Numbered from the stretch's first letter, positions 1 through 6,583 are shown. The stretch is 11,519 bases of DNA from RYN-428 sp035551995 (GCA_035551995.1 DASZME010000024.1:1-11519); one strand, 5' to 3'. Made by a program: numbers and translations. The notes: generated from the sequence alone by a model not told the origin.

Positions 1-391
1 AGGATTGGCCAATGCGCTCGAGGACGCGGTTATAGCTGGTGATGCCCAGTCCGCCGCCGCCGAATTCCGTGGGGATCGTCATTCCAAGCACGCCGATTTC
101 GAAGAGGCGGTCGATGACCCAGCGCGGAATCTCCTGCTCCTGATCGATCTGGACGGATGGATGCTCAGTCTTCAAATAATGGTCGAGGCGGGCAAGCAAT
201 CCATCGCAGCGAGCCGTCTCTTCCGGGGATGCGATCGGATATGGAAAGACCAGTTCTTCGCGAACATTTCCCCAGAACAGGTTTTTGACGAAGCCCATCG
301 TGGCCGGCTCTGGACCGAGCAGCGACTCGGCGTCTTCGATCATCTTCCGGTCTTTTTCGCCGACGCCTTTGAGCGTTTTAAGGTCCGCCAT
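1..391 (-). CDS. Acyl-CoA dehydrogenase family protein, N-terminal part (cut by left window edge)
   Basis: Reading the minus strand from the ATG at 391 gives 130 codons that run off the window edge. The start MADLKTLKGVG is followed by WGNVREELVFPYP (about residues 40-52). A helical region then ends in IDRLFEIGVLGMTIPTEFGG (about 92-111) and GGLGITSYNRVLERIG. This last stretch is the classic acyl-CoA dehydrogenase N-terminal pattern, in which a helix leads to G-P-E-[FY]-G-G and a conserved helix follows. The family uses FAD to oxidise acyl-CoA thioesters in the cytoplasm. The FAD and active-site regions lie outside the window, so substrate chain length cannot be judged. A Shine-Dalgarno-like ACGAGGG lies 6 nt before the ATG and supports this start. 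The gene is divergent from the M20-ast operon. The plus-strand reading frame over the same bases is a shadow. Confidence 0.85.
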   Translation of the reverse strand, partial: MADLKTLKGVGEKDRKMIEDAESLLGPEPATMGFVKNLFWGNVREELVFPYPIASPEETARCDGLLARLDHYLKTEHPSVQIDQEQEIPRWVIDRLFEIGVLGMTIPTEFGGGGLGITSYNRVLERIGQS

Positions 392-429
392 GGATAACCC
401 TCGTTTGTCCAAGCTCCCTCGCCGGATTA

Positions 430-435
430 AGTATA
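430..435 (-). promoter_or_regulatory. Possible -10 box for the acyl-CoA dehydrogenase gene
   Basis: On the minus strand 435-430 reads TATACT, one mismatch from the sigma70-type -10 consensus. It lies about 39 nt before the ATG at 391, leaving room for a short leader that contains the ACGAGGG ribosome-binding site. The only -35 candidate at 17-nt spacing is CTGATT (458-453), which is poor, so this is a weak call. No convincing promoter was found for the opposite (plus-strand) M20 gene in the same gap. Confidence 0.28.
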
Positions 436-441
436 GCCGGT

Positions 442-489
442 CGGAAATCCGAAATCAGAAACTCGAAATCCGAATCAAATCGGAAGATC
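442..489. repeat. Degenerate heptamer tandem repeat (CGAAATC-type), AT-rich
   Basis: Between the divergent acyl-CoA dehydrogenase and M20 genes, the sequence is built from variants of a 7-nt unit: CGGAAATC, CGAAATC, AGAAACT, CGAAATC, CGAATC, then AAATCGGAAGATC. It is clearly more AT-rich than the flanking genes. Translated in frame it reads SEIRNQKLEIR, a peptide pattern I associate with a dispersed intergenic repeat of planctomycete and some other genomes. That association is from memory and was not searched. The array lies in the 178-bp divergent spacer (392-569) and could overlap promoter elements. Confidence 0.6.
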
Positions 490-569
490 AAATAACCAAA
501 AGAAATGGCGGCATACGATTAGCGACGATAACCCGTAAGGGAATGTTCTTCTCGCTAGACGAGGCTCTC

Positions 570-1769
570 ATGTCATCTCATAACACGATGCTCGAATGGA
601 TTGACTCCCAAGCGGCGAGGATGAGAAAGCTCGTGCGCGAGTGGGCGGACGTGAATACGGGAACGTACAACGTCGCGGGGCTTGCGACGTTCTCACGGAC
701 GTTGCGGGAAGCGTGGGCGCCGTTGGGCGGGGAAATGGCGGAGATCGCGCTTCCCGATGAACAGACGATCGATTCGACCGGCGGAATCGTCGATTCACCC
801 CTGGGACAGGCGCTTTCGATTCGCAAACGGCCGCAGGCGCCGTTGCAAATATTTCTGTGCATTCACATGGATACGGTCTACCCGGCCGACGGTCCGTTCC
901 AGCGCTGCGACATGCTGGACGACAACACCCTCCGCGGGCCAGGCGTGACGGACGCGAAGGGTGGATTGGCGATCATGCTTGTCGCCATCGAGGCAATCGA
1001 GCGAAGTGCGCTGGCCGATAAGATTGGCTGGGAAGTCCTGATCAATCCCGACGAAGAAATCGGCTCGCCGGGGTCTTCGGCGTTATTTGATTTGGCGGCT
1101 AAACGCAATCATCTTGGCCTGCTGTTCGAGCCAGCTTTTGCCGCCGGCGATCTGGTCAGCGAGCGCTCCGGGTCGGCAGCGTTCACGATCGTCGTGCACG
1201 GTCGATCGGCGCATGCCGGCCGCGATCCAAAGTCGGGACGCAACGCGATTCATGCCATGGCCGCGATCATCGTCGCGCTGGGTCGGCTGGCGTCCGATAA
1301 CGTCACGATCAATGTCGGCAAAGTTGAAGGCGGGGGGCCGGTGAACGTGGTGCCGGACCTGGCGATTTGCCGATTCAATGTCAGGGTCCGCACGCCTCAG
1401 GAGCAACAAAGCGTGGCGGCCGCGATTAAAAAAATTGTCGCCGAGACCGGAATGCAGGACGGCGTTCGCGTCGGGTTGCACGGCGGATTTCATCGGCCTC
1501 CCAAGCCGTTGGACCCGGCGACAAAGCGATTACTCGATGGCGCCCTCCAATGCGGAAAGGAGCTTGGATTGACGGTGGGCCACTGTCGCAGCGGCGGTGT
1601 TTCCGATGGAAACCAACTTGCGGCGGCGGGATTGCCTAATCTGGACAGCCTGGGTCCGCGCGGAGGAAGGATTCATAGTTCGGATGAGTTTTTATTGTTG
1701 GACAGTCTGCCGGAACGGGCGAAACTGACGACATTGTTGATGTTGAAGCTTGCGGCCGGTGAGATTTAG
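570..1769 (+). CDS. M20 family zinc metallo-hydrolase (carboxypeptidase G2 / ArgE / DapE type)
   Basis: 399 aa, the usual length for a carboxypeptidase G2-like M20 enzyme, with no signal peptide, so cytoplasmic. All expected motifs are visible. IHMDTV gives metal ligand H99 and catalytic D101. GVTDAKGG gives bridging D128. DEEIGSPGS gives general base E162 and ligand E163. FEP gives ligand E187. GRSAHAGRDPKSGRNAI (211-227) lies in the dimerisation domain with H215. GGGPVNVVPD follows (254-263). RGGRIHSSDE gives the last ligand, H369. The ATG at 570 was chosen because GACGAGG lies 5 nt before it; the ATG at 543 has its purine run only 2 nt away. The gene stops 32 bp before astA, so co-transcription is likely. 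M20 enzymes cleave N-acyl amino acids, including N-succinyl compounds (DapE). A role as N-succinylglutamate desuccinylase is an attractive inference but not shown; aminoacylase or glutamate carboxypeptidase activity is also possible. Confidence 0.9.
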   Translation: MSSHNTMLEWIDSQAARMRKLVREWADVNTGTYNVAGLATFSRTLREAWAPLGGEMAEIALPDEQTIDSTGGIVDSPLGQALSIRKRPQAPLQIFLCIHMDTVYPADGPFQRCDMLDDNTLRGPGVTDAKGGLAIMLVAIEAIERSALADKIGWEVLINPDEEIGSPGSSALFDLAAKRNHLGLLFEPAFAAGDLVSERSGSAAFTIVVHGRSAHAGRDPKSGRNAIHAMAAIIVALGRLASDNVTINVGKVEGGGPVNVVPDLAICRFNVRVRTPQEQQSVAAAIKKIVAETGMQDGVRVGLHGGFHRPPKPLDPATKRLLDGALQCGKELGLTVGHCRSGGVSDGNQLAAAGLPNLDSLGPRGGRIHSSDEFLLLDSLPERAKLTTLLMLKLAAGEI

Positions 1770-1789
1770 GATCATTGGATTGAAGCGTT

Positions 1790-1794
1790 GAGGA
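1790..1794 (+). promoter_or_regulatory. Ribosome-binding site that sets the TTG start of astA
   Basis: GAGGA at 1790-1794 lies 7 nt before the TTG at 1802, ideal spacing. The next possible start, GTG at 1808, would be 13 nt away. Starting at the TTG gives MLVIRPV, matching the typical AstA N-terminus. Confidence 0.6.
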
Positions 1795-1801
1795 TTCCCA
1801 C

Positions 1802-2848
1802 TTGCTCGTGATTCGCCCCGTTTCCCTTGACGATCTCGATCGGCTCTTCGAGCTGGCGGCCGGGACGGGGTACGGACTCACCACGCTGCCGCGCGATCGG
1901 GAATTGCTCCAGAACAAAATCGTCGAGTCCCTCGAAAGTTTCGCCCGCATCGGCTCAAAACCGCGCGGCGATTGTTATCTGTTCGTCCTTGAAGACATGA
2001 AAACCGGGAAAGCCGTCGGCACCACCGGTATCGTCTCCAAAGTCGGCGGTTTTGAGCCTTTTTACGCCTATAAGGTCGAAACGGCCGTCGCCGAATCCGA
2101 GGCATTGAAAGTTCGCAAAGAGATTCAATTGCTCAGGCTCGTAACCGAGCACAATGGCCCGTGCGAGATCGGATCGCTTTTCCTCGCGCCGGAATATCGT
2201 CGGGATGGGAATGGACGGCTGCTTTCACTCGCGCGATTTTTGTTTCTAGCCGAGTATCCGAAACGATTCGAACCAACGGTAATCGCGGAACTGCGCGGGA
2301 CGATCGACGGAAGCGGGCATTCACCTTTCTGGGAAGCGCTCGGACGACATTTTTTCGATACCGATTATCCGAAGGCGGATCATCTCAGCGGCGTAGATAA
2401 AAAGTTCATCGCCGACCTGATGCCGCGACATCCGATTTACATTCCGCTGCTGCCGAAAGAGGCGCAGGCGGTCATCGGCAGAATTCATCCGGAGAGCATG
2501 CCGGCGGCGGAGATATTGAAGGAAGAAGGATTCAGCGACAGTGCCATGGTGGATATTTTTGACGCCGGTCCGATCGTCAGTTGTCGGCGGGGCGAGATTC
2601 GCGCCGTTCGGGAAAGCCGATTGGCGACGGTGGAAGACATCGTCGAGCAGGTTCCCGACTCGCAGGCGTATATCATTTCGTCAGCCCGCAAGGAATTTCG
2701 GGCATGCAAAGGGCCGATCGAAATGACGGAAAAAGGCGTGCGGCTCTTTGGAAAAGAGGCCATGGCGCTGCACGTGAAAGTGGGCGACGTGGTGCGCTTC
2801 GTTCCGCTAAAGGCGCCGGCGCAGGCGGAAAAGAGGGTTGCACCATGA
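1802..2848 (+). CDS. astA: Arginine N-succinyltransferase (AstA)
   Basis: 348 aa, close to the 344 aa of the E. coli enzyme. It transfers succinyl from succinyl-CoA to the alpha-amino group of arginine, the first step of the AST catabolic pathway in the cytoplasm. Family landmarks occur in order: MLVIRPVSLDDL at the N-terminus; TGYGLTTLP (22-30); CYLFVLED (58-65); EIGSLFLAPEYRRDGNGRLL (122-141), the acyl-CoA-binding GNAT-like core; AELRGTIDGSGHSPFWEALG (162-181); DLMPRHPIY (205-213); AQAVIGRIHPES (221-232), with H229 at the place of the annotated proton donor; and DIFDAGP (251-257). The start is TTG, backed by GAGGA at 7 nt. The stop overlaps the astD start (ATGA, 2845-2848), which implies translational coupling. 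Ornithine could be an alternative substrate in relatives of this family. Confidence 0.93.
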   Translation: MLVIRPVSLDDLDRLFELAAGTGYGLTTLPRDRELLQNKIVESLESFARIGSKPRGDCYLFVLEDMKTGKAVGTTGIVSKVGGFEPFYAYKVETAVAESEALKVRKEIQLLRLVTEHNGPCEIGSLFLAPEYRRDGNGRLLSLARFLFLAEYPKRFEPTVIAELRGTIDGSGHSPFWEALGRHFFDTDYPKADHLSGVDKKFIADLMPRHPIYIPLLPKEAQAVIGRIHPESMPAAEILKEEGFSDSAMVDIFDAGPIVSCRRGEIRAVRESRLATVEDIVEQVPDSQAYIISSARKEFRACKGPIEMTEKGVRLFGKEAMALHVKVGDVVRFVPLKAPAQAEKRVAP

Positions 2849-4317
2849 ACGGCGCAGGAGGAAATCTGATCGGCAGCCGATGGGCGGAGGGTTACGGCCC
2901 TCCGCTTCAATCGCACGATCCCGCAACCGGCGAGATCGTTTACGACGGACATTGCGTTGATCCGCAAGATGTCGGCAATGCGGTCGAATTGGCGCATCAG
3001 GCGTTGGAGTCCTGGCAGGATGTCCCCTTTGACGAACGAGCCGCCATTTTAAACCGCTTTGCGGACGATCTGCGCAAGGATCGCGCGGCGTTTGCCCTCG
3101 GCATCAGTCGCGAAACCGGCAAGCCCCTGTGGGAGTCGCTGACCGAGGTCGATGCGATGGTCAACAAGGTAGCCATCTCGATAGAAGCCTGGCACGAACG
3201 GCGCCGGCCGACGGAGCGCGAACAAGGCGGGGCGAAGGCCGCCACCGGTTACAAGCCGATCGGGGTGATGGCGGTGATCGGGCCTTTCAATATGCCGGGA
3301 CATCTGCCCAATGGCCACATCGTACCGGCATTGCTCGCGGGAAACACCGTTGTTTTCAAGCCAAGCGAATTGACGCCCGGCGTGGGAACACGCATGGTGC
3401 AATTGCTACAAGCGGCCGGCTTGCCGCCGGGCGTGATCAATTGCGTCCAAGGCGGCAGGGAGATCGGAGCGTCGCTTGTAGCCAGTCCCCAAATCGACGG
3501 CGTTCTATTTACCGGCAGCGTTGCGGGAGGGCTCGCGATCAGCCGGATGCTTGTCGATCAGCCGCGAAAGATTCTTGCCCTGGAGATGGGCGGGAACAAT
3601 CCGCTGGTTGTGTGGAATCCGAAGGATATCGAAGCTGCCGCGTATCTCACGATTCAGTCGGCCTATATCACATCCGGCCAACGATGCAGTTGCGCCCGGC
3701 GACTGATCGTGTCCAATAGTCCCGCCGGGCGCGCTTTTGTCGATCGCCTGGTTTCGATGACGAATGCCATTCGGATTGGGCCGTTTACACTGAACCCGGA
3801 GCCCTTCATGGGCCCGGTTATTTCCGATGGCGCCGCGAAACAGCTCCTCGATGCGCAGCGGAAGATGATTGACGCCGGTGCAATTCCGCTCGTCGAAATG
3901 CGCGTCGTCGGAGCTCGCACGGCGGTGATCTCGCCCGGCTTGATCGATCTCTCGCGCGCTAACAAGTTCCGGCCTGATGAGGAACTGTTCGGCCCCTTGC
4001 TTCAACTGGAACGGGCCGACGATTTCGACGAGGCGATTGCCGAAGCCAACGCCACCCGATATGGTCTGGCGGCGGGTCTTTTTACCGACGACGCCGAACT
4101 CTGGCGCCGCTTCTATCGAAAAATTCGCGCCGGCGTCGTCTACTGGAATCGCCAGACGACCGGCGCCAGCAGCTATCTTCCCTTTGGCGGCGTGGGCCTC
4201 AGCGGCAACTATCGTCCCAGCGGATATTGGGCGTCGGATTATTGCTCGTATCCCGTGGCGTCGATGCAGACGCCCACGCTGGCGATGCCGGGAACGCGAA
4301 CGCCGGGGGTGGGTTAA
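2845..4317 (+). CDS. astD: N-succinylglutamate 5-semialdehyde dehydrogenase (AstD), aldehyde dehydrogenase family
   Basis: 490 aa; E. coli AstD is 492 aa. It oxidises N-succinylglutamate semialdehyde to N-succinylglutamate with NAD+, step four of the AST pathway. Visible family features are GPFNMPGHLPNGHIVPALLAGNTV (from about 146) with oxyanion N149, FKPSE (171-175), the nucleotide-binding FTGSVAGG (222-229), LEMGGNN with general base E247, SGQRCSCARR with nucleophile C281, EELFGPL (379-385) and PFGGVGLSGNYRPSG (446-460). The SGQRC-CARRL active site and the NYRPS ending are typical of AstD rather than of general aldehyde dehydrogenases. The ATG at 2845 overlaps the astA stop by 4 nt and has AAGAGGG 7 nt upstream. 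The frame is open further upstream (to 2581), but that part only shadows astA. Confidence 0.94.
   Translation: MNGAGGNLIGSRWAEGYGPPLQSHDPATGEIVYDGHCVDPQDVGNAVELAHQALESWQDVPFDERAAILNRFADDLRKDRAAFALGISRETGKPLWESLTEVDAMVNKVAISIEAWHERRRPTEREQGGAKAATGYKPIGVMAVIGPFNMPGHLPNGHIVPALLAGNTVVFKPSELTPGVGTRMVQLLQAAGLPPGVINCVQGGREIGASLVASPQIDGVLFTGSVAGGLAISRMLVDQPRKILALEMGGNNPLVVWNPKDIEAAAYLTIQSAYITSGQRCSCARRLIVSNSPAGRAFVDRLVSMTNAIRIGPFTLNPEPFMGPVISDGAAKQLLDAQRKMIDAGAIPLVEMRVVGARTAVISPGLIDLSRANKFRPDEELFGPLLQLERADDFDEAIAEANATRYGLAAGLFTDDAELWRRFYRKIRAGVVYWNRQTTGASSYLPFGGVGLSGNYRPSGYWASDYCSYPVASMQTPTLAMPGTRTPGVG
2884..2905 (+). other. Strong RNA hairpin in the early astD coding region
   Basis: GCGGAGGG (2884-2891) and CCCTCCGC (2898-2905) form a perfect 8-bp inverted repeat around the 6-nt loop TTACGG. 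It begins 39 nt after the A of the astD ATG, within codons 14-21. The GC-rich stem would be stable in RNA. There is no U-run after it, so it is not an intrinsic terminator. A regulatory role is speculative. Confidence 0.4.
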
Positions 4318-4319
4318 TC

Positions 4320-4769
4320 ATGATGAAATTGCTATCTTCGGTCGCCCTGTTAGTTCTTGCCGCACTGCTCGGCGGATGCCAGCAATCGCCCGCCGCGCTG
4401 CCGGTGGTTTCTATGAAGATCGGCAATCAGACCTTTCACCTCGAAGTCGCCGCGACGCCCGAGAGCCAGGAGACGGGCTTGATGAAACGCGATGGGATGC
4501 CCGAACATCATGGGATGATTTTCGTCTTCCCGCAGGACGAGGTTCGCAATTTCTGGATGAAAAACACGCGGTTTCCGCTCGATATCGTCTTTCTCAATAG
4601 CGGCGGCGTCGTCGTCTCGATCCGGCAGATGATCGCGTATGACGAGAGCCTCACGTCCAGCGATTCTCCGGCCCGCTACGCGATCGAACTAAACAAGGGC
4701 GCCGCGGCGGCCGCGGGATTGAAGGTGGGAGATACCCTCGCGATACCCGAGCCGGCGAAGTTGAAATAA
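4320..4769 (+). CDS. DUF192-domain lipoprotein
   Basis: 149 aa with a lipoprotein signal: a short basic start (MMK), hydrophobic LLSSVALLVLAALL, then lipobox L17-G18-G19-C20 followed by QQ. The mature part is a DUF192 domain (about residues 31-143). Its motifs are ETGLMKRDGMPEHHGMIFVF (51-70), FWMKNTRFPLDIVFLN (78-93) and YAIELNKGAAAAAGLKVGDTL (120-140). The biochemical role of DUF192 is not established; proteins of this type are usually small and exported, so this one is likely anchored to a membrane facing the periplasm. The start is 2 bp after the astD stop, with GGGGGTGGG just upstream, so it is the last gene of the M20-astA-astD operon. A second ATG at 4323 would work equally well. Its link to arginine catabolism is unclear and may only be shared transcription. 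Confidence 0.85.
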   Translation: MMKLLSSVALLVLAALLGGCQQSPAALPVVSMKIGNQTFHLEVAATPESQETGLMKRDGMPEHHGMIFVFPQDEVRNFWMKNTRFPLDIVFLNSGGVVVSIRQMIAYDESLTSSDSPARYAIELNKGAAAAAGLKVGDTLAIPEPAKLK

Positions 4770-4779
4770 CGACCGACGC

Positions 4780-4798
4780 GTTTCTCTATAAGAGAAGC
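4780..4798. terminator. Hairpin at the convergent ends of the DUF192 and porin genes
   Basis: TTCTCT (4782-4787) and AGAGAA (4791-4796) pair around a 3-nt loop. The stem extends by a T-G wobble and a G-C pair to 4780/4798. It covers the porin stop codon (minus strand, 4788-4786) and starts 11 nt after the DUF192 stop, where only 16 bp separate the two convergent genes. No clear U-tract follows on either strand, so termination in both directions is only a suggestion. Confidence 0.35.
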
Positions 4799-6204
4799 TG
4801 GAATTGGCCGCGGAAGATCAACTCGCCGTGCCCGTTGTTCGCGAGGATATCGTTTCCTTGATCGACGACCGGAGCGCCCTTGGGAAGATATGACAAATCA
4901 AATGTGAGCTTTAGCCGCTGACCATGAAAATAGTAGGTTGAGCCGGCGGTGATCTCCTGAACCGAGGAAGCGGTCTTGTCCTTAAACTCCGCGCCGTCGA
5001 GATGCAGATAATCGAAGCGGGCGAACGCCTCCCATCGGGCGGTCAGCAGGTAGCTGACCTGAAAACGGAAGCTGGAATCGTAGGTATTTCCCCCGCGCCC
5101 GGCGGTATTGCCCGACGTATAACGCCCCAGATAGGCGCCATAAAGACCGACGGGGCCGGGGTTATATTGGGCGTCTATTACATGGCGGAGGGCGTTGGTG
5201 TGGCCGCCCTCGGTGATGTCGGCCCCACCGCCGACGACCAACAGATCGGCGGTGTTGCCCTGCGACGTAAAGTGGTCGTAGTCCTTCCATCGGCCCAGCA
5301 GTTTGTAATCGACCCGCCCGGCGAAGCCGAATGTCTGGGGATTCGTCGGAAAGTTCTGAAAAGTCGTATTGTTATTATTGAAGCCGCTCGTGAAAGCCGC
5401 TTCACCGCGAACGGCGCCGTCGTTGTCGTAGCGAACGCTCACGCCCTTGCTGAACGCTTCTCCGCCGGCCAAAACATCGTCGACGTAGGTGCGATCGGCG
5501 GCGAGTTGCGACGCGTCGCCGATCAGCTGCTCATGGTCGAGCGGGTCCTTGAATTGTCCGCCGCCGATGACCCAGGGCGTGCCGTGGATGCGATACTGAA
5601 ACCATGCCATCAGCAATGAGAGATTGCCTGACGTGATCTCGCTGGATTGCCAGAAGATGCGATACGTCAGGTCTGGGGAGAAGACGTTGCCGTCGAATCC
5701 CAGTTGGAGGCGGCGTATTTCAATGCCGTTTTGGGTATCGTCCGACCCGCCCGGTTTGGCATCCTGGCGCCAGGTGACGGCGTCGCGCACCTGAAGCAGA
5801 ATGAAGGGGCTAAGCATAAATTCTCGCCCGTCGCTCGCGATGAAAAATCCGCGCTCGCTCTCCCACCCCGCCGACACCGGCGAAATTCCCGAAATGTCCA
5901 GCGAAAGATCGGCGCGACGCGCGTCCCGCGCCAGCGCGTCGGCGGTTCCGCGAACCTGGTCGCTCGCCGACGCCTGTGGGTCCGATCGCCGACGGCTTGT
6001 GTCTTTGAGGTCCTTCACCTCGGCGCGCAGCTCGCGGACTTCGGCGCGAAGGGCTTTAAGTTCGTCGGCGCCCGCCGTGCCCGCCGGCTCGGTCGACGGC
6101 GCCGCCGCGAAAACGCCGCTCGCCCCGGCCCACGCCAGCAGCGCCGCCCCGACGGAGAACGCGCGAAATCTGACGAGCCGCCGGCGGAAAAATGTTGGGT
6201 TCAT
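4786..6204 (-). CDS. OprO/OprP-like outer-membrane porin, probably ModE-regulated
   Basis: 472 aa from the ATG at 6204. The N-terminus has a signal peptide: basic MNPTFFRRRLVRFR, hydrophobic AFSVGAALLAWAGASGVFA, with cleavage near residue 33. It is followed by a heptad coiled coil at about 47-69 (DELKALRAEVRELRAEVKDL). Such an N-terminal coiled coil is common in porins of this type and may help trimerise or anchor them. From about 100 to the end there are alternating beta-strand stretches typical of the phosphate-selective porin O/P family: FMLSPFILLQVRDAVTW, IEIRRLQLGFDGNVF, LTYRIFWQ and WVIGGGQFKDPLDHEQL. FGFAGRVDYKLLGRW and RWEAFARFDYLHLDG follow further on. The C-terminus is FQLLL, not the common terminal aromatic residue. 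Members pass anions by diffusion. An in-frame ATG at 6222 lies inside the operator. Neither ATG has a Shine-Dalgarno; 6204 is chosen because the predicted transcript begins there. A molybdate or tungstate substrate is inferred from the operator only. Confidence 0.85.
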   Translation of the reverse strand: MNPTFFRRRLVRFRAFSVGAALLAWAGASGVFAAAPSTEPAGTAGADELKALRAEVRELRAEVKDLKDTSRRRSDPQASASDQVRGTADALARDARRADLSLDISGISPVSAGWESERGFFIASDGREFMLSPFILLQVRDAVTWRQDAKPGGSDDTQNGIEIRRLQLGFDGNVFSPDLTYRIFWQSSEITSGNLSLLMAWFQYRIHGTPWVIGGGQFKDPLDHEQLIGDASQLAADRTYVDDVLAGGEAFSKGVSVRYDNDGAVRGEAAFTSGFNNNNTTFQNFPTNPQTFGFAGRVDYKLLGRWKDYDHFTSQGNTADLLVVGGGADITEGGHTNALRHVIDAQYNPGPVGLYGAYLGRYTSGNTAGRGGNTYDSSFRFQVSYLLTARWEAFARFDYLHLDGAEFKDKTASSVQEITAGSTYYFHGQRLKLTFDLSYLPKGAPVVDQGNDILANNGHGELIFRGQFQLLL

Positions 6205-6240
6205 GCCACGCGTTATATCCATGACGATATAACGCGTCAA
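6205..6240 (-). promoter_or_regulatory. Porin promoter, predicted leaderless
   Basis: On the minus strand TTGACG (6240-6235) is followed by a 17-nt spacer and TATAAC (6217-6212). These match the sigma70-type boxes at 5/6 and 5/6. After the -10 come seven bases, GCGTGGC, and then the porin ATG (6204). A start point at the usual 6-8 nt past the -10 would fall on or next to the ATG. This gives a leaderless or nearly leaderless mRNA and explains the missing Shine-Dalgarno. Confidence 0.65.
6208..6237. promoter_or_regulatory. ModE-type operator (perfect 12-bp inverted repeat)
   Basis: ACGCGTTATATC (6208-6219), spacer CATGAC, and GATATAACGCGT (6226-6237) form a perfect dyad of 12-bp arms. Its core CGTTATAT-N8-ATATAACG has the same octamers and spacing, with one base different, as the E. 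coli modA operator as I remember it (CGTTATAT-N8-ACATAACG). It lies between the porin and a mop-modE operon and occupies the spacer and -10 of the porin promoter. A bound regulator there should block RNA polymerase. ModE in known systems binds with molybdate and represses uptake genes. Whether the same site also controls the plus-strand mop-modE operon, whose ATG is 118 bp away, cannot be told. Confidence 0.8.
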
Positions 6241-6283
6241 CGGCGAACGGCGGCTTCGGCGCGCTTGCGTCGGCTTCGCGGTT

Positions 6284-6312
6284 TTGTGCCGGCGGCGCAA
6301 GGACGCTACCAT
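6284..6312 (+). promoter_or_regulatory. Weak candidate promoter for mop-modE
   Basis: TTGTGC (6284-6289), a 17-nt spacer and TACCAT (6307-6312) would place a start near 6319 and leave a leader of about 37 nt before the mop ATG. The boxes match the consensus at only 3/6 and 4/6. The alternative is that the plus-strand TATAAC inside the operator (6228-6233) serves as -10; its -35 position reads GCCACG, which is also poor. Confidence 0.2.
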
Positions 6313-6355
6313 GACCGTCCAGCCGCGTTTCGTCGGCGCCTTCGAAGGAGATGAC

Positions 6356-6580
6356 ATGGCACTCAGCGCTCGCAACCAGTTCCCCGGAAAGGTGATTTCC
6401 ATCAAGCACGGCGCCGTGATGAGCGAGATCGTCGTGGACATCGGCGGCGACAATCAGATCGTTTCGCTGATCAGCACCTCCTCCGTCAAACGCCTGAAGC
6501 TGAAAAAAGGATCGAGCGCGATCGCGGTCATCAAGGCGACCGAAGTGATTATCTCGACCGATCTGGCCGACGAGGATTGA
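6356..6580 (+). CDS. Mop domain molybdate-binding protein (molbindin, TOBE fold)
   Basis: 74 aa, the size of a single-domain Mop protein. The sequence begins MALSARNQFPGKVISIKHGAV and continues with SEIVVDIGG, IVSLISTSSVKRLKLKKGS and AIAVIKATEVIIS. This is the full Mop signature: SARNQ-GKV-GAV-E-V, then I-T-SV-L-L-GS and VIKAT-V. Such proteins form hexamers that hold molybdate or tungstate oxyanions in the cytoplasm, for storage or sensing. The ATG at 6356 is set by AAGGAG 5 nt upstream; the frame is open upstream to 6284 but without family similarity. modE follows after 3 bp. The same fold makes up the C-terminal sensor half of full-length ModE, which the neighbouring regulator lacks. Confidence 0.93.
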   Translation: MALSARNQFPGKVISIKHGAVMSEIVVDIGGDNQIVSLISTSSVKRLKLKKGSSAIAVIKATEVIISTDLADED

Positions 6581-6583
6581 GCC

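Noticed and set aside
285..569. N-terminal extension of the M20 gene to the ATG at 285
   Set aside because: It would overlap the acyl-CoA dehydrogenase start and translate the heptamer repeat; the ATG at 570 has a good ribosome-binding site and gives a normal-length M20 protein.
5002..6354. Plus-strand open frames opposite the porin
   Set aside because: They are shadows of the porin reading frame; the minus-strand product has a signal peptide, coiled coil and porin strands.
6205..6453. N-terminal extension of the porin frame to 6453
   Set aside because: It would run through the operator and promoter and antisense to the mop gene start, and would place about 83 residues before a good signal peptide.
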